Notes under the pieces: model-generated | The model's input: only the letters and a program-made list of their open reading frames with translations | What the model was told of the DNA's origin: nothing | Databases searched by the model: none | Shown here: positions 46,655 to 55,353 of the stretch, in pieces | Numbering within the stretch: position 1 is the first letter of the stretch | Layout: every line of letters begins with the position of its first letter | Assembly (NCBI GenBank): GCA_005882135.1 | Contig: VBDR01000030.1 | Location: forward strand, 52,052-116,051 | DNA from: Chloroflexota bacterium | GTDB lineage: Bacteria > Chloroflexota > Dormibacteria > Dormibacterales > Dormibacteraceae | Length of the DNA stretch: 64,000 nucleotides | Reading direction: 5' to 3' | Position numbers and translations under genes: made by a program

Positions 46655-47146
46655 TTAGCCGAACGAGTACTGCGCCGTGTAGACGCCGAACGGGCCCTGC
46701 GGTGTTGGGGAGACGATGGCTGTCCCCTGACCGTGCAAGTCAGCCAGCCCGCCCGACCCAGAGAGGACGAAATGCGCTTCCGACACTCCCGAGGTGTTAG
46801 TCGTTCCGGCGATGTTGTCGAAGACGAGAGTTCCCGTTCGACCGCCTACGGCACATGTGCAAGTGGCATTCCCCTGGAGGTTCTGGGAGCCGTCGGGATG
46901 GGTCACGATGTGGAGCTGTTCGGTGAAGTTGCCGGTGATATCACCTGTCACCACTCCCGCCGGGAAAGAGAGGGTGACGAACGCGTTGCCATCGGCCATG
47001 CGGAAACCAGACGGCACCGGCGCCGCCACGAAGAAGAACGTGCCGGCCACTGATATGGGGCTCGACGCCGCGACCGGCTGGACCGCTACGAGGGCGGCTC
47101 CAGCCGCCAGCACCAAGGTCAGCAATCTCGTCCTAAATCGGATCAT
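46655..47146 (-). CDS. secreted allene-oxide-cyclase-barrel/DUF3224-like protein
   Basis: Signal peptide MIRFRTRLLTLVLAAGAALVAVQPVAAS; same frame as, but separate from, the SnoaL pseudogene. Confidence 0.6.
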   Translation of the reverse strand: MIRFRTRLLTLVLAAGAALVAVQPVAASSPISVAGTFFFVAAPVPSGFRMADGNAFVTLSFPAGVVTGDITGNFTEQLHIVTHPDGSQNLQGNATCTCAVGGRTGTLVFDNIAGTTNTSGVSEAHFVLSGSGGLADLHGQGTAIVSPTPQGPFGVYTAQYSFG

Positions 47147-47159
47147 GGGGCCCTCCTCG

Positions 47160-47596
47160 TTAGCTGATAGCGGGATGCGGCGTGAGCCCGAGCTGGGCCA
47201 GGATTTCGGCTTGGTCGAAGTATTCGCGCTGCGTCTTGATCCGCCCATCGCGGTCGACGATCCCGACACTAGCGCCTGCACGTCGACATGCTTGTTAGTT
47301 GCGGGCAGCAGCTCGCCGGTCGGAAGCGGGAGTGGCCCGCCGTTGGTTCCTGCCGATGCGTACTCCACCGCGACGGCATCGCCCTGCTCGACGATGCGCC
47401 TGAGCGTCACCTGCACATCCGGGAACGCGCCAAACATCTGCGCATAGAACGCGACCACCGCTTGACGTCCTTTGAACGTCGGCATCCCTGGCCACGTGAG
47501 CTCAGCATCGTCCGCGTACATGTCTCCAATCGGGTTCAGGTCGTGCGCATTGACCGCCGCATTGAGTCGCCGCACACGATCCGCTATCGCTTTCAT
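47160..47596 (-). pseudogene. SnoaL-like (NTF2 fold) gene with 1-nt frameshift
   Basis: N-terminal half closely matches 52687..53124; frame shifts near 47270-47277, where the paralogous C-terminus VGIVDRDGRIKTQREYFDQAEILAQLG resumes. Confidence 0.75.
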
Positions 47597-47650
47597 TGCA
47601 ACTCCTCCTATCCGTTGTTGGCGACATCGTCAGGGTCCGGCGGCACGGCT

Positions 47651-47668
47651 CGAATCAGGGAAACCCCT
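47651..47668 (+). promoter_or_regulatory. shared operator-like motif CGAATCAGGGAAACCCCT
   Basis: Exact inverted copy at 52617-52634; related copy at 52556-52574. Confidence 0.65.
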
Positions 47669-47699
47669 ATGTCTTAAATCCATCGACGGCAGGCATAAG

Positions 47700-50501
47700 A
47701 TGGGCCGGATGTTCCTGGGGAGGGACGCGGAGCAAGCCCGGATCGATGCACTCCTGGAGCACGCTCGCTCAGGTGTAAGCGGAGCCCTCATCGTCAGCGG
47801 CGAGCCGGGAATCGGTAAGAGCGCCTTGCTGAGCTACGCGGCCGACATGGCCCTCGATATGACGATGTTGTCAGCCACAGGGGTCAAGGCTGAATCCGAG
47901 CTCGCCTTTTCTGGACTTGCTCAGCTCCTGCATCCCATCCTCGACCTGATCGACGAAATTCCGAAGCCACAGGCGGCGGCGCTCGCCAGTGCGCTGGCCT
48001 TCGGTCCACCTGTGATGTCCGATCCATTCGCTGTCTCGGCGGCAACGCTCAGTCTCATCGCAGCAGCGGCCGAGAACAGCCCGCTGTTGGCGGCTGTCGA
48101 CGATGCTCACTGGCTCGACGCAGCCTCGCGGGGGGCGCTGGCGTTCGCGGTTCGTCGCCTGCATGCCGATCGAGTCGCATTCATCTTCGTGATCCGCGAA
48201 GGTGAGAAGACCGATCTCCAGTTCGCGGACTTCCCCCGAATGACCCTGCAGGGCGTCGGCTTCGAGACGTGCCGCGAACTGCTCGCACGGGGCGCTGGGT
48301 CGCCGGTGGCCGCCAGGGTCGCCCAGCGCATATGGGAAGAGACGCAGGGCAATCCTCTTGCGATCCTCGAAACCCCACGTCTGCTGACAGCAGCCCAGCT
48401 ATTGGGAACCGAGCCGCTGCCTGAGCTACTTCCAGCTGGACCTGGAATTCAGATGTCGTTCGAGCGCCGCGTCGCCAGCCTTCCGAAAAGGACCCAGATG
48501 GCTCTCCTCGTCGCGGCCGCATCACAATCCGGCTCCATCAAAGAGATGGCGCGAGCGTATGCCAGCAGTGAGGTAGCTCTGGTCGACCTGGACTCCGCCG
48601 AAGCGGCCGGACTGATCTCGAACGACGGTCTCACGATCCAGTTTCGACATCCCTTGGTGCGCGCGGCTGTCTATCAGGCGGCCGCGCCCGCGGACCGGCG
48701 TGCCGCTCATCGGGCGCTCGCAAGCTCTGCTGAGGTCGATGGTTCACCGAGTGAGCGCGCCTGGCATCTCGCGGCTGCGGCGCAAGGAGAAGACGAGGAG
48801 GTGGCGGCGGCCCTCGAAGCGGTCGCCAACGATGCTCGCCGGCGTAGCGGCCCCGCTGCAGCATGGCGCGCCTTTGAAAGGGCGGCGCGATTGACGCCGG
48901 ACCCCGAGCAACGCGCGCGACGGCTGCACGAGGCAGGCAGCGATGCTTACGTTGCGGGCCAGTCAGAGCGATCGAGGGCCTTGTTAGACGAGGCGCATGT
49001 CCTGGCGCGAGAAATGAGCCTGCGCGCCGACATAGAGCACACGCGCGGGCGCATCGAGATGTGGACACGGTCCCCGGCTGCCGCCCGCACGATTCTGCTC
49101 AAGGCGGCCGAGCAGATCGAAGCTCACGACCCAGCCAAGGCCACTCTCATGCTGGTGGACGCAGCTACCACCACCACCCAAGAAGTCGATCCCGACGAGA
49201 GCATGGTGCAGCAGTCGCTGCGAGTCTCTCAACGCGCGTATGAGCTGGGCTGCCAGGTCGGAGGCATCACCCAGGCGGCAGCCGAAGGCGCATATGGCAA
49301 GGCGCTACTCATCCTCGGACAGAACGCCGACGGACATCGTCTACTCCTTCGCTCGCTAGAAGCGATTGACGCGAGAGAATCGCCCTGGCTGGCGATCCAG
49401 CTGATCCAGTACGCCCACTGCTTCCTCTATTTCGAAGAGTTCGATCGGATGCGTGCCCCCCTGGAACGTCTGATTGCCGAGGCCCGCGAGTCTAGCGCGC
49501 CCGGGGCTCTTCCCTATGCGCTCGGTCACTTGTCCGAACTGGACTTCCGAACCGGACGCTGGTCGGCGGCTCACACTGAGGCAGCCGAGGCCGTCGAGCT
49601 CGCCACCGAGCTTGGCCACAGGTTCTCCTTGATATATGCGCTCGCCTGCCTTTCCTGGATCGAGGCGGCCCGCGGATTGGAAGCGGATTGCGAAGCTCAC
49701 CTTGCAAGGCTATGGGATGTCTCCGAGCACGCCCGGGACGCTGTCGGCGGCTATGTTGCTCGTATCAGCGGGCTTTTGGACCTGGGGATGGGGCGGAATG
49801 AGCAGGCCGTCAAACATCTCCTGCGGGTGGTCGAGGCCTTGGCGCGGTTAGGACTGGTTATGCCATATCTATTTCAGGAAGTCCCGGACTTGATCGAAGC
49901 GTATGTCTACACGGGGCAGCGCTCGCAGGCGCAGGCGGCGCTCATGGTCTTGCAGGAGCAGGCGGCGACTGCTCCCGGATTGTGGCCTCGTGCCGCTGCT
50001 GCTCGATCCCGCGGGCTTCTGGAGGAGGATTTCCAGTCGGCATTCGAGGAGGCCTTGCATCTGCATGATCGGGTGCAGATGCCATTCGAGCGGGCGCGAA
50101 CCGAGCTCTGTTACGGAGAGCGACTACGGAGGGCTCGTCGCCGTGCCGAGGCTCGCGACCAGCTGCACGCGGCACTTCAAACTTTCGAACGCTTGGGCGC
50201 TGAGCCGTGGGCCGATCGCGCGCGCAATGAGCTGCGAGCTACGGGAGAAACCGTGCGCCGCGACCGATCGGCTTCAGATGAGCTGACTCTTCAAGAAGTG
50301 CAGGTCGCGTTGAAGGTGGCCGAGGGTGCCACTAACCGGGAGGCTGCCGCCGCCCTCTTCCTCAGCCCGAAGACGATCGAAGCGCATCTCAGCCGCATCT
50401 ACAGCAAGCTCAGAATCCGTTCACGTACCGAACTGGCTCACCGGTTTGCTCAAGAGAGCTCGATGGGGCCTGCAGCCGGTACGCCGACCTCCAGGCGGTA
50501 G
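47700..50501 (+). CDS. LuxR-family regulator with AAA ATPase domain (LAL/MalT-like)
   Basis: LGRDAEQARIDALLEHA, SGEPGIGKSALLSYAA; C-terminal GATNREAAAALFLSPKTIEAHLSRIYSKLRIRSRTELA. Confidence 0.93.
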   Translation: MGRMFLGRDAEQARIDALLEHARSGVSGALIVSGEPGIGKSALLSYAADMALDMTMLSATGVKAESELAFSGLAQLLHPILDLIDEIPKPQAAALASALAFGPPVMSDPFAVSAATLSLIAAAAENSPLLAAVDDAHWLDAASRGALAFAVRRLHADRVAFIFVIREGEKTDLQFADFPRMTLQGVGFETCRELLARGAGSPVAARVAQRIWEETQGNPLAILETPRLLTAAQLLGTEPLPELLPAGPGIQMSFERRVASLPKRTQMALLVAAASQSGSIKEMARAYASSEVALVDLDSAEAAGLISNDGLTIQFRHPLVRAAVYQAAAPADRRAAHRALASSAEVDGSPSERAWHLAAAAQGEDEEVAAALEAVANDARRRSGPAAAWRAFERAARLTPDPEQRARRLHEAGSDAYVAGQSERSRALLDEAHVLAREMSLRADIEHTRGRIEMWTRSPAAARTILLKAAEQIEAHDPAKATLMLVDAATTTTQEVDPDESMVQQSLRVSQRAYELGCQVGGITQAAAEGAYGKALLILGQNADGHRLLLRSLEAIDARESPWLAIQLIQYAHCFLYFEEFDRMRAPLERLIAEARESSAPGALPYALGHLSELDFRTGRWSAAHTEAAEAVELATELGHRFSLIYALACLSWIEAARGLEADCEAHLARLWDVSEHARDAVGGYVARISGLLDLGMGRNEQAVKHLLRVVEALARLGLVMPYLFQEVPDLIEAYVYTGQRSQAQAALMVLQEQAATAPGLWPRAAAARSRGLLEEDFQSAFEEALHLHDRVQMPFERARTELCYGERLRRARRRAEARDQLHAALQTFERLGAEPWADRARNELRATGETVRRDRSASDELTLQEVQVALKVAEGATNREAAAALFLSPKTIEAHLSRIYSKLRIRSRTELAHRFAQESSMGPAAGTPTSRR

Positions 50502-51010
50502 CGCCGCAGGTGTTGCACTGGTACTCCGACTGATTCTCGGAGTTCTTTCGGCCGGTCGCCTTCCAGATCAGACGTGAACGCTTGATCACACTGCATACAC
50601 ACGGTTTCGACGTCGCGTGGGTTCAATCGGGTTTGTCGGACATGTTGTTTGTCGGACATGTCTACACCTCCAAAGGTTTGGCTTGCCGTCGGCTCGCCGC
50701 GATACCTGCGAAGACGTATTCGGCATCTCTTCGGACGCCAATCGATTAGCGCAGAGTTGTGTCCGAACTGGGACGGCAGGCTCATGAAGTAAAGGCCTGG
50801 CTCCGACAGCACCACGCCTCGCTCGTGAGCCGGGAAGTGGCTGCCGGCAGCCGCCGGCAGTTGGATCCAGCCGCGGCTCAGCTCGATGTCCGCTCGCAGA
50901 TCAACGTCGTTTGTGACGTGCAGTCCTTCAAGAAGCAGCGGGCGAGACACCGCTGATACTCCGGCCGCATATGGACGACGACCTTCGAGGCGCGGCTTGC
51001 CAGTTTGCCC
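50500..51010 (-). pseudogene. remnant of the 3' part of a flavin monooxygenase plus small zinc-ribbon ORF
   Basis: GWIQLPAAAGSHFPAHERGVVLSEPGLYFMSLPSQFGHNSALID parallels the intact gene at 51278..52513; small ORF has an in-frame TGA. Confidence 0.75.
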
Positions 51011-51119
51011 GCGTCAAAGAGGCGGCGTGCACGCTTTTCCGAATCGGGCGTAAGGCGGGCGGATCGAATTTCGCCGTCGCGGGCATCATGCGCGTGCCGA
51101 GGGTCGAAGGTGTCGAGTA

Positions 51120-51300
51120 GCCTGCGGCGCGACCAATCGCGAGGCGGGCGCGGCCTATTCCTGTGTCCTAAGACGATCGTAGCGCACCTCAGTCGCATCT
51201 ACAGCAAGCTCGGCATCAGGTCGCGAACGGAGCTCGCCTACCGGTTCGCGAAGGAAGGCTGGTCCATCGCACGGGGGTCATGCAGGCCTCCACGCGGTAG
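51120..51300 (+). pseudogene. remnant of a LuxR-regulator C-terminal HTH
   Basis: FLCPKTIVAHLSRIYSKLGIRSRTELAYRFAKE preceded in another frame by GATNREAGAA. Confidence 0.75.
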
Positions 51301-52513
51301 CCCCGCAGATCTTGCACTGATACTCGAGCTTTCCATCGTCTTTCCGCCCGGTCGACTTCCAGACGAGTCCAGATCGCTTGATCACACTACACACGCATGG
51401 CTTGGACCCGGTGTGGGTGGAATCGGGCTTTTTGGACATTGTCTGCACCTCCACTGGTTTAGTGTTGGATCGCGCCGCAGCGATCCTCGCGACGATGTAT
51501 TCAGCGTCTCTACCTGCCCCGTCGATGAGCGCCGAATTGTGCCCGTACATGAAGGGCAGGCCCATGAAGTAAAGGCCACGCTCCGCCAGCACAACGCCTC
51601 GCCGATGGGCTGGTAGGTGGCCGCCAGTTGTTGATGGCAGTTGGATCCAGCTGAAGTCGTGCTTGAATCCGGTACACCAGACCACGGTTCCGACGTCGAG
51701 GACGCGACCGTCTTCCAGGCGCGGCTTGCCACCCTCGACGCCGGCTACTCGCGGAGCGCGGGTAACCCCAGCCGCGATCAGGTCCTTTTCACGGATGCGG
51801 ACAAGCGGAGTGCCCTTGCGGCCAAGCTGGCGACCGAGCCTTCGGCCGATTTGCGTATCTACAGTCAGCAAGCGCGTGGCCAGCCACCATGTGGGGCGCG
51901 AATAAAAGCTGGCGGAGACGGTGCCCGTCGGTCGGCCGGATAGCCAGACCCTATGGAATTGAACGCTGTCCAGCGCAATCTCCGCCCCCGAGTTGCCGGC
52001 GCCGACGACCAACACATCGCCTTCGGCGAGTTGTGATGGTTGGCGATAGGCGGAGGAATGCAGCTGCTTGATGTCTTTGTCGAGCTGGACAGCGAACGCG
52101 GGCAAGTTCGGGTCTGGGTAACCTCCGGTGGCCACCACCACCTGGTTCGCGTTGAGCCGCAGGGCACCGGCGCAAAGTTCGTATCCCTGCTCAAGGCGCC
52201 TCAGCGAATCGACGCGAATTCCGAGTCGAATCGGGACTTCGAAACGCTGAGCGTAGCTCTCCAGGTACGCAGCCATCTCGTCTTTGGTCGGCAGCGCCGA
52301 CGCTCGAGCCGGAAAAGGCATGCCAGGAAGCGCGTCCAGCCGGGCTGGGGTGAACAGGCGCAGTGAGTCCCAGCGCCTCCGCCAGGCGTCGCCGACCCGT
52401 TCATGGGCATCAACGATGGTGAAGTCAATGCCTCGCCTTGAAAGGTGGTAGCCGGTTGCCAGGCCGGCCTGGCCTCCTCCGACGACCACGACTTCGAAAT
52501 GACCTGAACGCAT
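51278..52513 (-). CDS. flavin-containing monooxygenase-like FAD/NAD(P) oxidoreductase with C-terminal zinc-ribbon-like extension
   Basis: EVVVVGGGQAGLATGYHLSRRGIDFTIVDAHERVGDAWRRRWDSLRLFTPA; VLVVGAGNSGAEIA; C-terminal CVC...CKIC. Confidence 0.9.
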   Translation of the reverse strand: MRSGHFEVVVVGGGQAGLATGYHLSRRGIDFTIVDAHERVGDAWRRRWDSLRLFTPARLDALPGMPFPARASALPTKDEMAAYLESYAQRFEVPIRLGIRVDSLRRLEQGYELCAGALRLNANQVVVATGGYPDPNLPAFAVQLDKDIKQLHSSAYRQPSQLAEGDVLVVGAGNSGAEIALDSVQFHRVWLSGRPTGTVSASFYSRPTWWLATRLLTVDTQIGRRLGRQLGRKGTPLVRIREKDLIAAGVTRAPRVAGVEGGKPRLEDGRVLDVGTVVWCTGFKHDFSWIQLPSTTGGHLPAHRRGVVLAERGLYFMGLPFMYGHNSALIDGAGRDAEYIVARIAAARSNTKPVEVQTMSKKPDSTHTGSKPCVCSVIKRSGLVWKSTGRKDDGKLEYQCKICGATAWRPA

Positions 52514-52555
52514 CTCTGGCTGTGCGCGTCAGCCTACCGCCGCTGGGCTGGATTT

Positions 52556-52574
52556 GAATCGGGGAAACCCCCAT
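52556..52574 (+). promoter_or_regulatory. operator-like motif GAATCGGGGAAACCCCCAT
   Basis: Matches 47651 motif; between divergent 52513(-) and 52687(+). Confidence 0.55.
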
Positions 52575-52616
52575 ACATGGCATTGAAGGGGTCGGCGATT
52601 CCGAGTCGCAAGAACG

Positions 52617-52634
52617 AGGGGTTTCCCTGATTCG
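52617..52634 (-). promoter_or_regulatory. operator-like motif (inverted copy of CGAATCAGGGAAACCCCT)
   Basis: 18/18 identity in reverse complement to 47651-47668. Confidence 0.65.
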
Positions 52635-52686
52635 TGGAATTGCTGCAGCCACCACGATGTCTACGAAAACTCCAAGGAGGACAGCG

Positions 52687-53124
52687 ATGCGAGACATGAC
52701 GGACCGTGTAAGACGACTGAACTCAGCGGTGAACGCTCACGACCTTAATCCGATTGGCGACATGTATGCCAACGATGCCGAGCTGAAGTGGCCAGGTCTG
52801 CCGGCGATGAAGGGACGTCAGGCAGTGGTCGAGTTTTACGCCCAGATGTTCGGCGCCTTCCCAGACCTCCACGTGACGCTCGAACGCATAGCCGAGCAGG
52901 ACGGCGTCGTTGCCGCCGAATATGAGGCAGGCGCGACCAACAGCGGACCGCTGCCAATGCCCGGCGGGCAGTTCCTACCGCCAACGCAAAGGCGGATCGC
53001 AGTTCACGCGACCAGCGTCGGGACCGTCGATCACGAAGGCCGGATCAAAGTCCAGCATGAGTACTTTGATCAACTCGATGTGCTGACTCAGCTCGGCATC
53101 CTGGCTGTACCCACTGCGCGTTGA
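52687..53124 (+). CDS. SnoaL-like (NTF2-fold) protein
   Basis: RRLNSAVNAHDLNPIGDMYANDAELKWPG...GRQAVVEFYAQMFGAFPDLHVTLERI. Confidence 0.85.
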   Translation: MRDMTDRVRRLNSAVNAHDLNPIGDMYANDAELKWPGLPAMKGRQAVVEFYAQMFGAFPDLHVTLERIAEQDGVVAAEYEAGATNSGPLPMPGGQFLPPTQRRIAVHATSVGTVDHEGRIKVQHEYFDQLDVLTQLGILAVPTAR

Positions 53125-53220
53125 CGGAGCAGAGGGGACTTGGCGATGAGTCGGTTTACTGCTCTCTTCGTCCCTGGATGGGTCCACGACACCGTCATCG
53201 TCGGGATTGAGGACAGATAA

Positions 53221-53382
53221 ATGAGCGAAAACTATCGGTTCTACAAGCTGAAGATGGCCGAGCTGCGCGCCTGCCTAGCGGGTTCGGCCGAACTGCGCCG
53301 CCAGATGAAGGAGCTTCTCGCCGCTGTTGCGCGATGCGAGGCGATGTGGACGCTCGAAGACCGCATCGAGAAGAATCGTTGA
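53221..53382 (+). CDS. small hypothetical protein (53 aa)
   Basis: MSENYRFYKLKMAELRACLAGSAELRRQMKELLAAVARCEAMWTLEDRIEKNR; below track cutoff. Confidence 0.3.
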   Translation: MSENYRFYKLKMAELRACLAGSAELRRQMKELLAAVARCEAMWTLEDRIEKNR

Positions 53383-53431
53383 GCGAGCTGCTGCCGGCTG
53401 AGAAGATCCGGTCTGCAGCTGCGGTGTCCCG

Positions 53432-53659
53432 CACACGTTCTGGAACCCGACCGATCAGCCTGCCAGGCTGCTGGAAATCATCTGCAAGGCGGGCTTTGAG
53501 AATTATTTCGTCGAGATTTCCGAGCTATTCGCGACAGGCGCCAAGCCGGGCGGTACGGAGCACGAGGCGATCGCGGCCCGGTACAACGAGAGTCACTTCA
53601 TGGACTGGGTGCCTGAGCTCAAAGCGCGGTATGGGTTGAAACTTCTGGGCGAGTTCTAA
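53432..53659 (+). pseudogene. cupin-family C-terminal fragment
   Basis: HTFWNPTDQPARLLEIICKAGFENYFVEISELF...ARYGLKLLGEF with no N-terminal cupin barrel upstream. Confidence 0.55.
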
Positions 53660-53748
53660 TCGGGTTCATGAGCCACAAACGGCGAAGGGCGAGTCGGTCC
53701 AAAAAGTTCGAATAGCGTCCCGCTTTGTGCTACTTCATCTGATGCGCG

Positions 53749-53765
53749 GCGTGATAGCATCACGC
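53749..53765. promoter_or_regulatory. TA1 operator: perfect 7-bp dyad over -10
   Basis: GCGTGAT-AGC-ATCACGC; TAGCAT ends 8 nt before ATG 53769. Confidence 0.65.
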
Positions 53766-53768
53766 ATC

Positions 53769-54008
53769 ATGCGAACCACGATCGACCTCGATCCGACGGT
53801 CGTGAAAGAGCTCAAGCGGCGCAGCCGGGGCGCCGGCAAGAGCATGGGCCAACTGGCCTCAGAGCTGCTGGCGACGTCGCTCCGAGAGCAGGGGAGCCGT
53901 CAGAAGCATCCCGCCGTGTTGGAGTGGATCGCGAAGGATCTCGGCCGGCCGCTGGTTGACCTAGAAGACAAGGAAGCGGTTAGGGCGGCGCTAGACGGGC
54001 CTCGATGA
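53769..54008 (+). CDS. TA1 antitoxin (ribbon-helix-helix-like)
   Basis: MRTTIDLDPTVVKELKRRSRGAGKSMGQLASELLATSL. Confidence 0.82.
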   Translation: MRTTIDLDPTVVKELKRRSRGAGKSMGQLASELLATSLREQGSRQKHPAVLEWIAKDLGRPLVDLEDKEAVRAALDGPR

Positions 54009-54469
54009 GCGCCACCATCGACGCGAACATCCTCGTCTATGCGAGCAATCAGGCCGACCCGGTCCACGCGCAGGCCGGACGGCTGCTTCAGGTCCTGGCC
54101 GCCGGCCCGGACCTTCTATACCTGTTCTGGCCCGTCGTAGTGGGATATCTACGCATCGTTAGCCACTCGGCGATTCTTTCGAGGCCGCTAAGCCCTCGTG
54201 ACGCTGCTGGCAACGTCGAATCTCTACTTAGCCGGGGACACGTCCGCGCGCTGGGCGAGGGGGAGGGATTCTGGGAATTGTTCCGAGCTACGAGCCGCGA
54301 TCAGGCGCGCGGCAACGACGTCCCGGACGCACACCTTGTGACTCTGATGAGGCAGCATGGTGTGCGGCGAATCTACAGCCGGGACGCCGGGCTACGCCGG
54401 TTTGCTGACATCGAAGTCGTCGATCCCTTCGCGTCTGCACCGGGCGGCGGACGTCGGTCTCGCGCTTAG
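54005..54469 (+). CDS. TA1 toxin, PIN-domain (VapC-like)
   Basis: TIDANILVYASNQADPVHAQA...GNDVPDAHLVTLMRQHGVRRIYSRDAGLRRFADIEVVDPF. Confidence 0.88.
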   Translation: MSATIDANILVYASNQADPVHAQAGRLLQVLAAGPDLLYLFWPVVVGYLRIVSHSAILSRPLSPRDAAGNVESLLSRGHVRALGEGEGFWELFRATSRDQARGNDVPDAHLVTLMRQHGVRRIYSRDAGLRRFADIEVVDPFASAPGGGRRSRA

Positions 54470-54615
54470 GTCGGGCTATTTCCGCACGATTAGGTCGGCG
54501 GCGCCATTGTTGCGCCGCGCCAGCGTCGGCTTTGGTGTCGTGGGCGTGGCTCTGACCTACAAGCGCACCAAGCGCCGAAAGGCTCGGTTTGACGCGGCAT
54601 ATATCTAGGCTTACG

Positions 54616-54631
54616 GGCAGGATATACTGCC
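54616..54631. promoter_or_regulatory. TA2 operator dyad over -10 TATACT
   Basis: GGCAG-GATATA-CTGCC; TATACT ends 7 nt before ATG 54636. Confidence 0.65.
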
Positions 54632-54635
54632 TGAG

Positions 54636-54830
54636 ATGAGCAAGAGGTTGGTTGACATCGATGATCGCCTGCTGGCCGCTGCCCGGGCCGAACTCGGAAC
54701 CGACACCATCAAGGCGACCGTGAATGAAGCCTTGCGGCGGGCGGCGCGGGCCCGAGCGCAGGAGATCCGCAAGGCGCTGGACGGGCTCGCGGAGAGGTCG
54801 TTCTCAGATCGCGGCGAAGCTTGGCGCTGA
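54636..54830 (+). CDS. TA2 antitoxin (VapB, type II RHH)
   Basis: MSKRLVDIDDRLLAAARAELGTDTIKATVNEALRRA. Confidence 0.87.
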   Translation: MSKRLVDIDDRLLAAARAELGTDTIKATVNEALRRAARARAQEIRKALDGLAERSFSDRGEAWR

Positions 54831-55234
54831 CGCATCTCGCTGACACCAGTGTTCTGACTCGCGTTCGCCATGCCGACATCTACGGAAGGCTCGCGAATCT
54901 GCTTGAGGCGGCGGCGCTGGCGCGCGCCGACATCTCGGATCTCGAGTTGGGCTTTACGGCCCGCAACGCTCGCGAGTGGGACAAGATTCAGCACGACCTA
55001 CGGCCGTTTTCCGTCCTCGAAACCTCGCCGGCGCACGTGCATAGGGCGCTTCGGGTGCAGCGTGCCCTCGCGGAAAACGGACTCCGCGGACGGAAGGTGC
55101 CGGATCTCCTTGTCGCAGCAGCAGCTGAAGAAGGAGGATTGGTGCTACTCCACTACGACACCGACTTCGACCTGATCGCCAAGGTGACGCATCAGCCTTG
55201 CGAATGGATCGTGCCCCGCGGGAGCATCGATTAG
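54821..55234 (+). CDS. TA2 toxin, PIN-domain VapC
   Basis: LADTSVLTRVRH...GRKVPDLLVAAAAEEGGLVLLHYDTDFDLIA; overlaps antitoxin. Confidence 0.88.
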   Translation: MALTHLADTSVLTRVRHADIYGRLANLLEAAALARADISDLELGFTARNAREWDKIQHDLRPFSVLETSPAHVHRALRVQRALAENGLRGRKVPDLLVAAAAEEGGLVLLHYDTDFDLIAKVTHQPCEWIVPRGSID

Positions 55235-55291
55235 CTCTAGAGGTCGACCTCCTCGAACCGGCATCGGAGAATCGGTGTAGGACTTGTCGCC

Positions 55292-55312
55292 CGAATCCCG
55301 CCGGTGCTACCA
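55292..55312 (+). repeat. diverged tRNA-Glu 3'-end copy (att-like, retains CCA)
   Basis: CGAATCCCGCCGGTGCTACCA vs tRNA-Glu CGAATCCCGCCGGGGCTACCA (1 mismatch). Confidence 0.75.
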
Positions 55313-55353
55313 CTATCGCCATCATAGAATGTGATAGTAAAGTGCCGATATAA

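Noticed and set aside
46655-47596. Single 313-aa SnoaL-secreted fusion protein
   Set aside because: Better explained as a frameshifted SnoaL pseudogene running into a separate gene with its own signal peptide.
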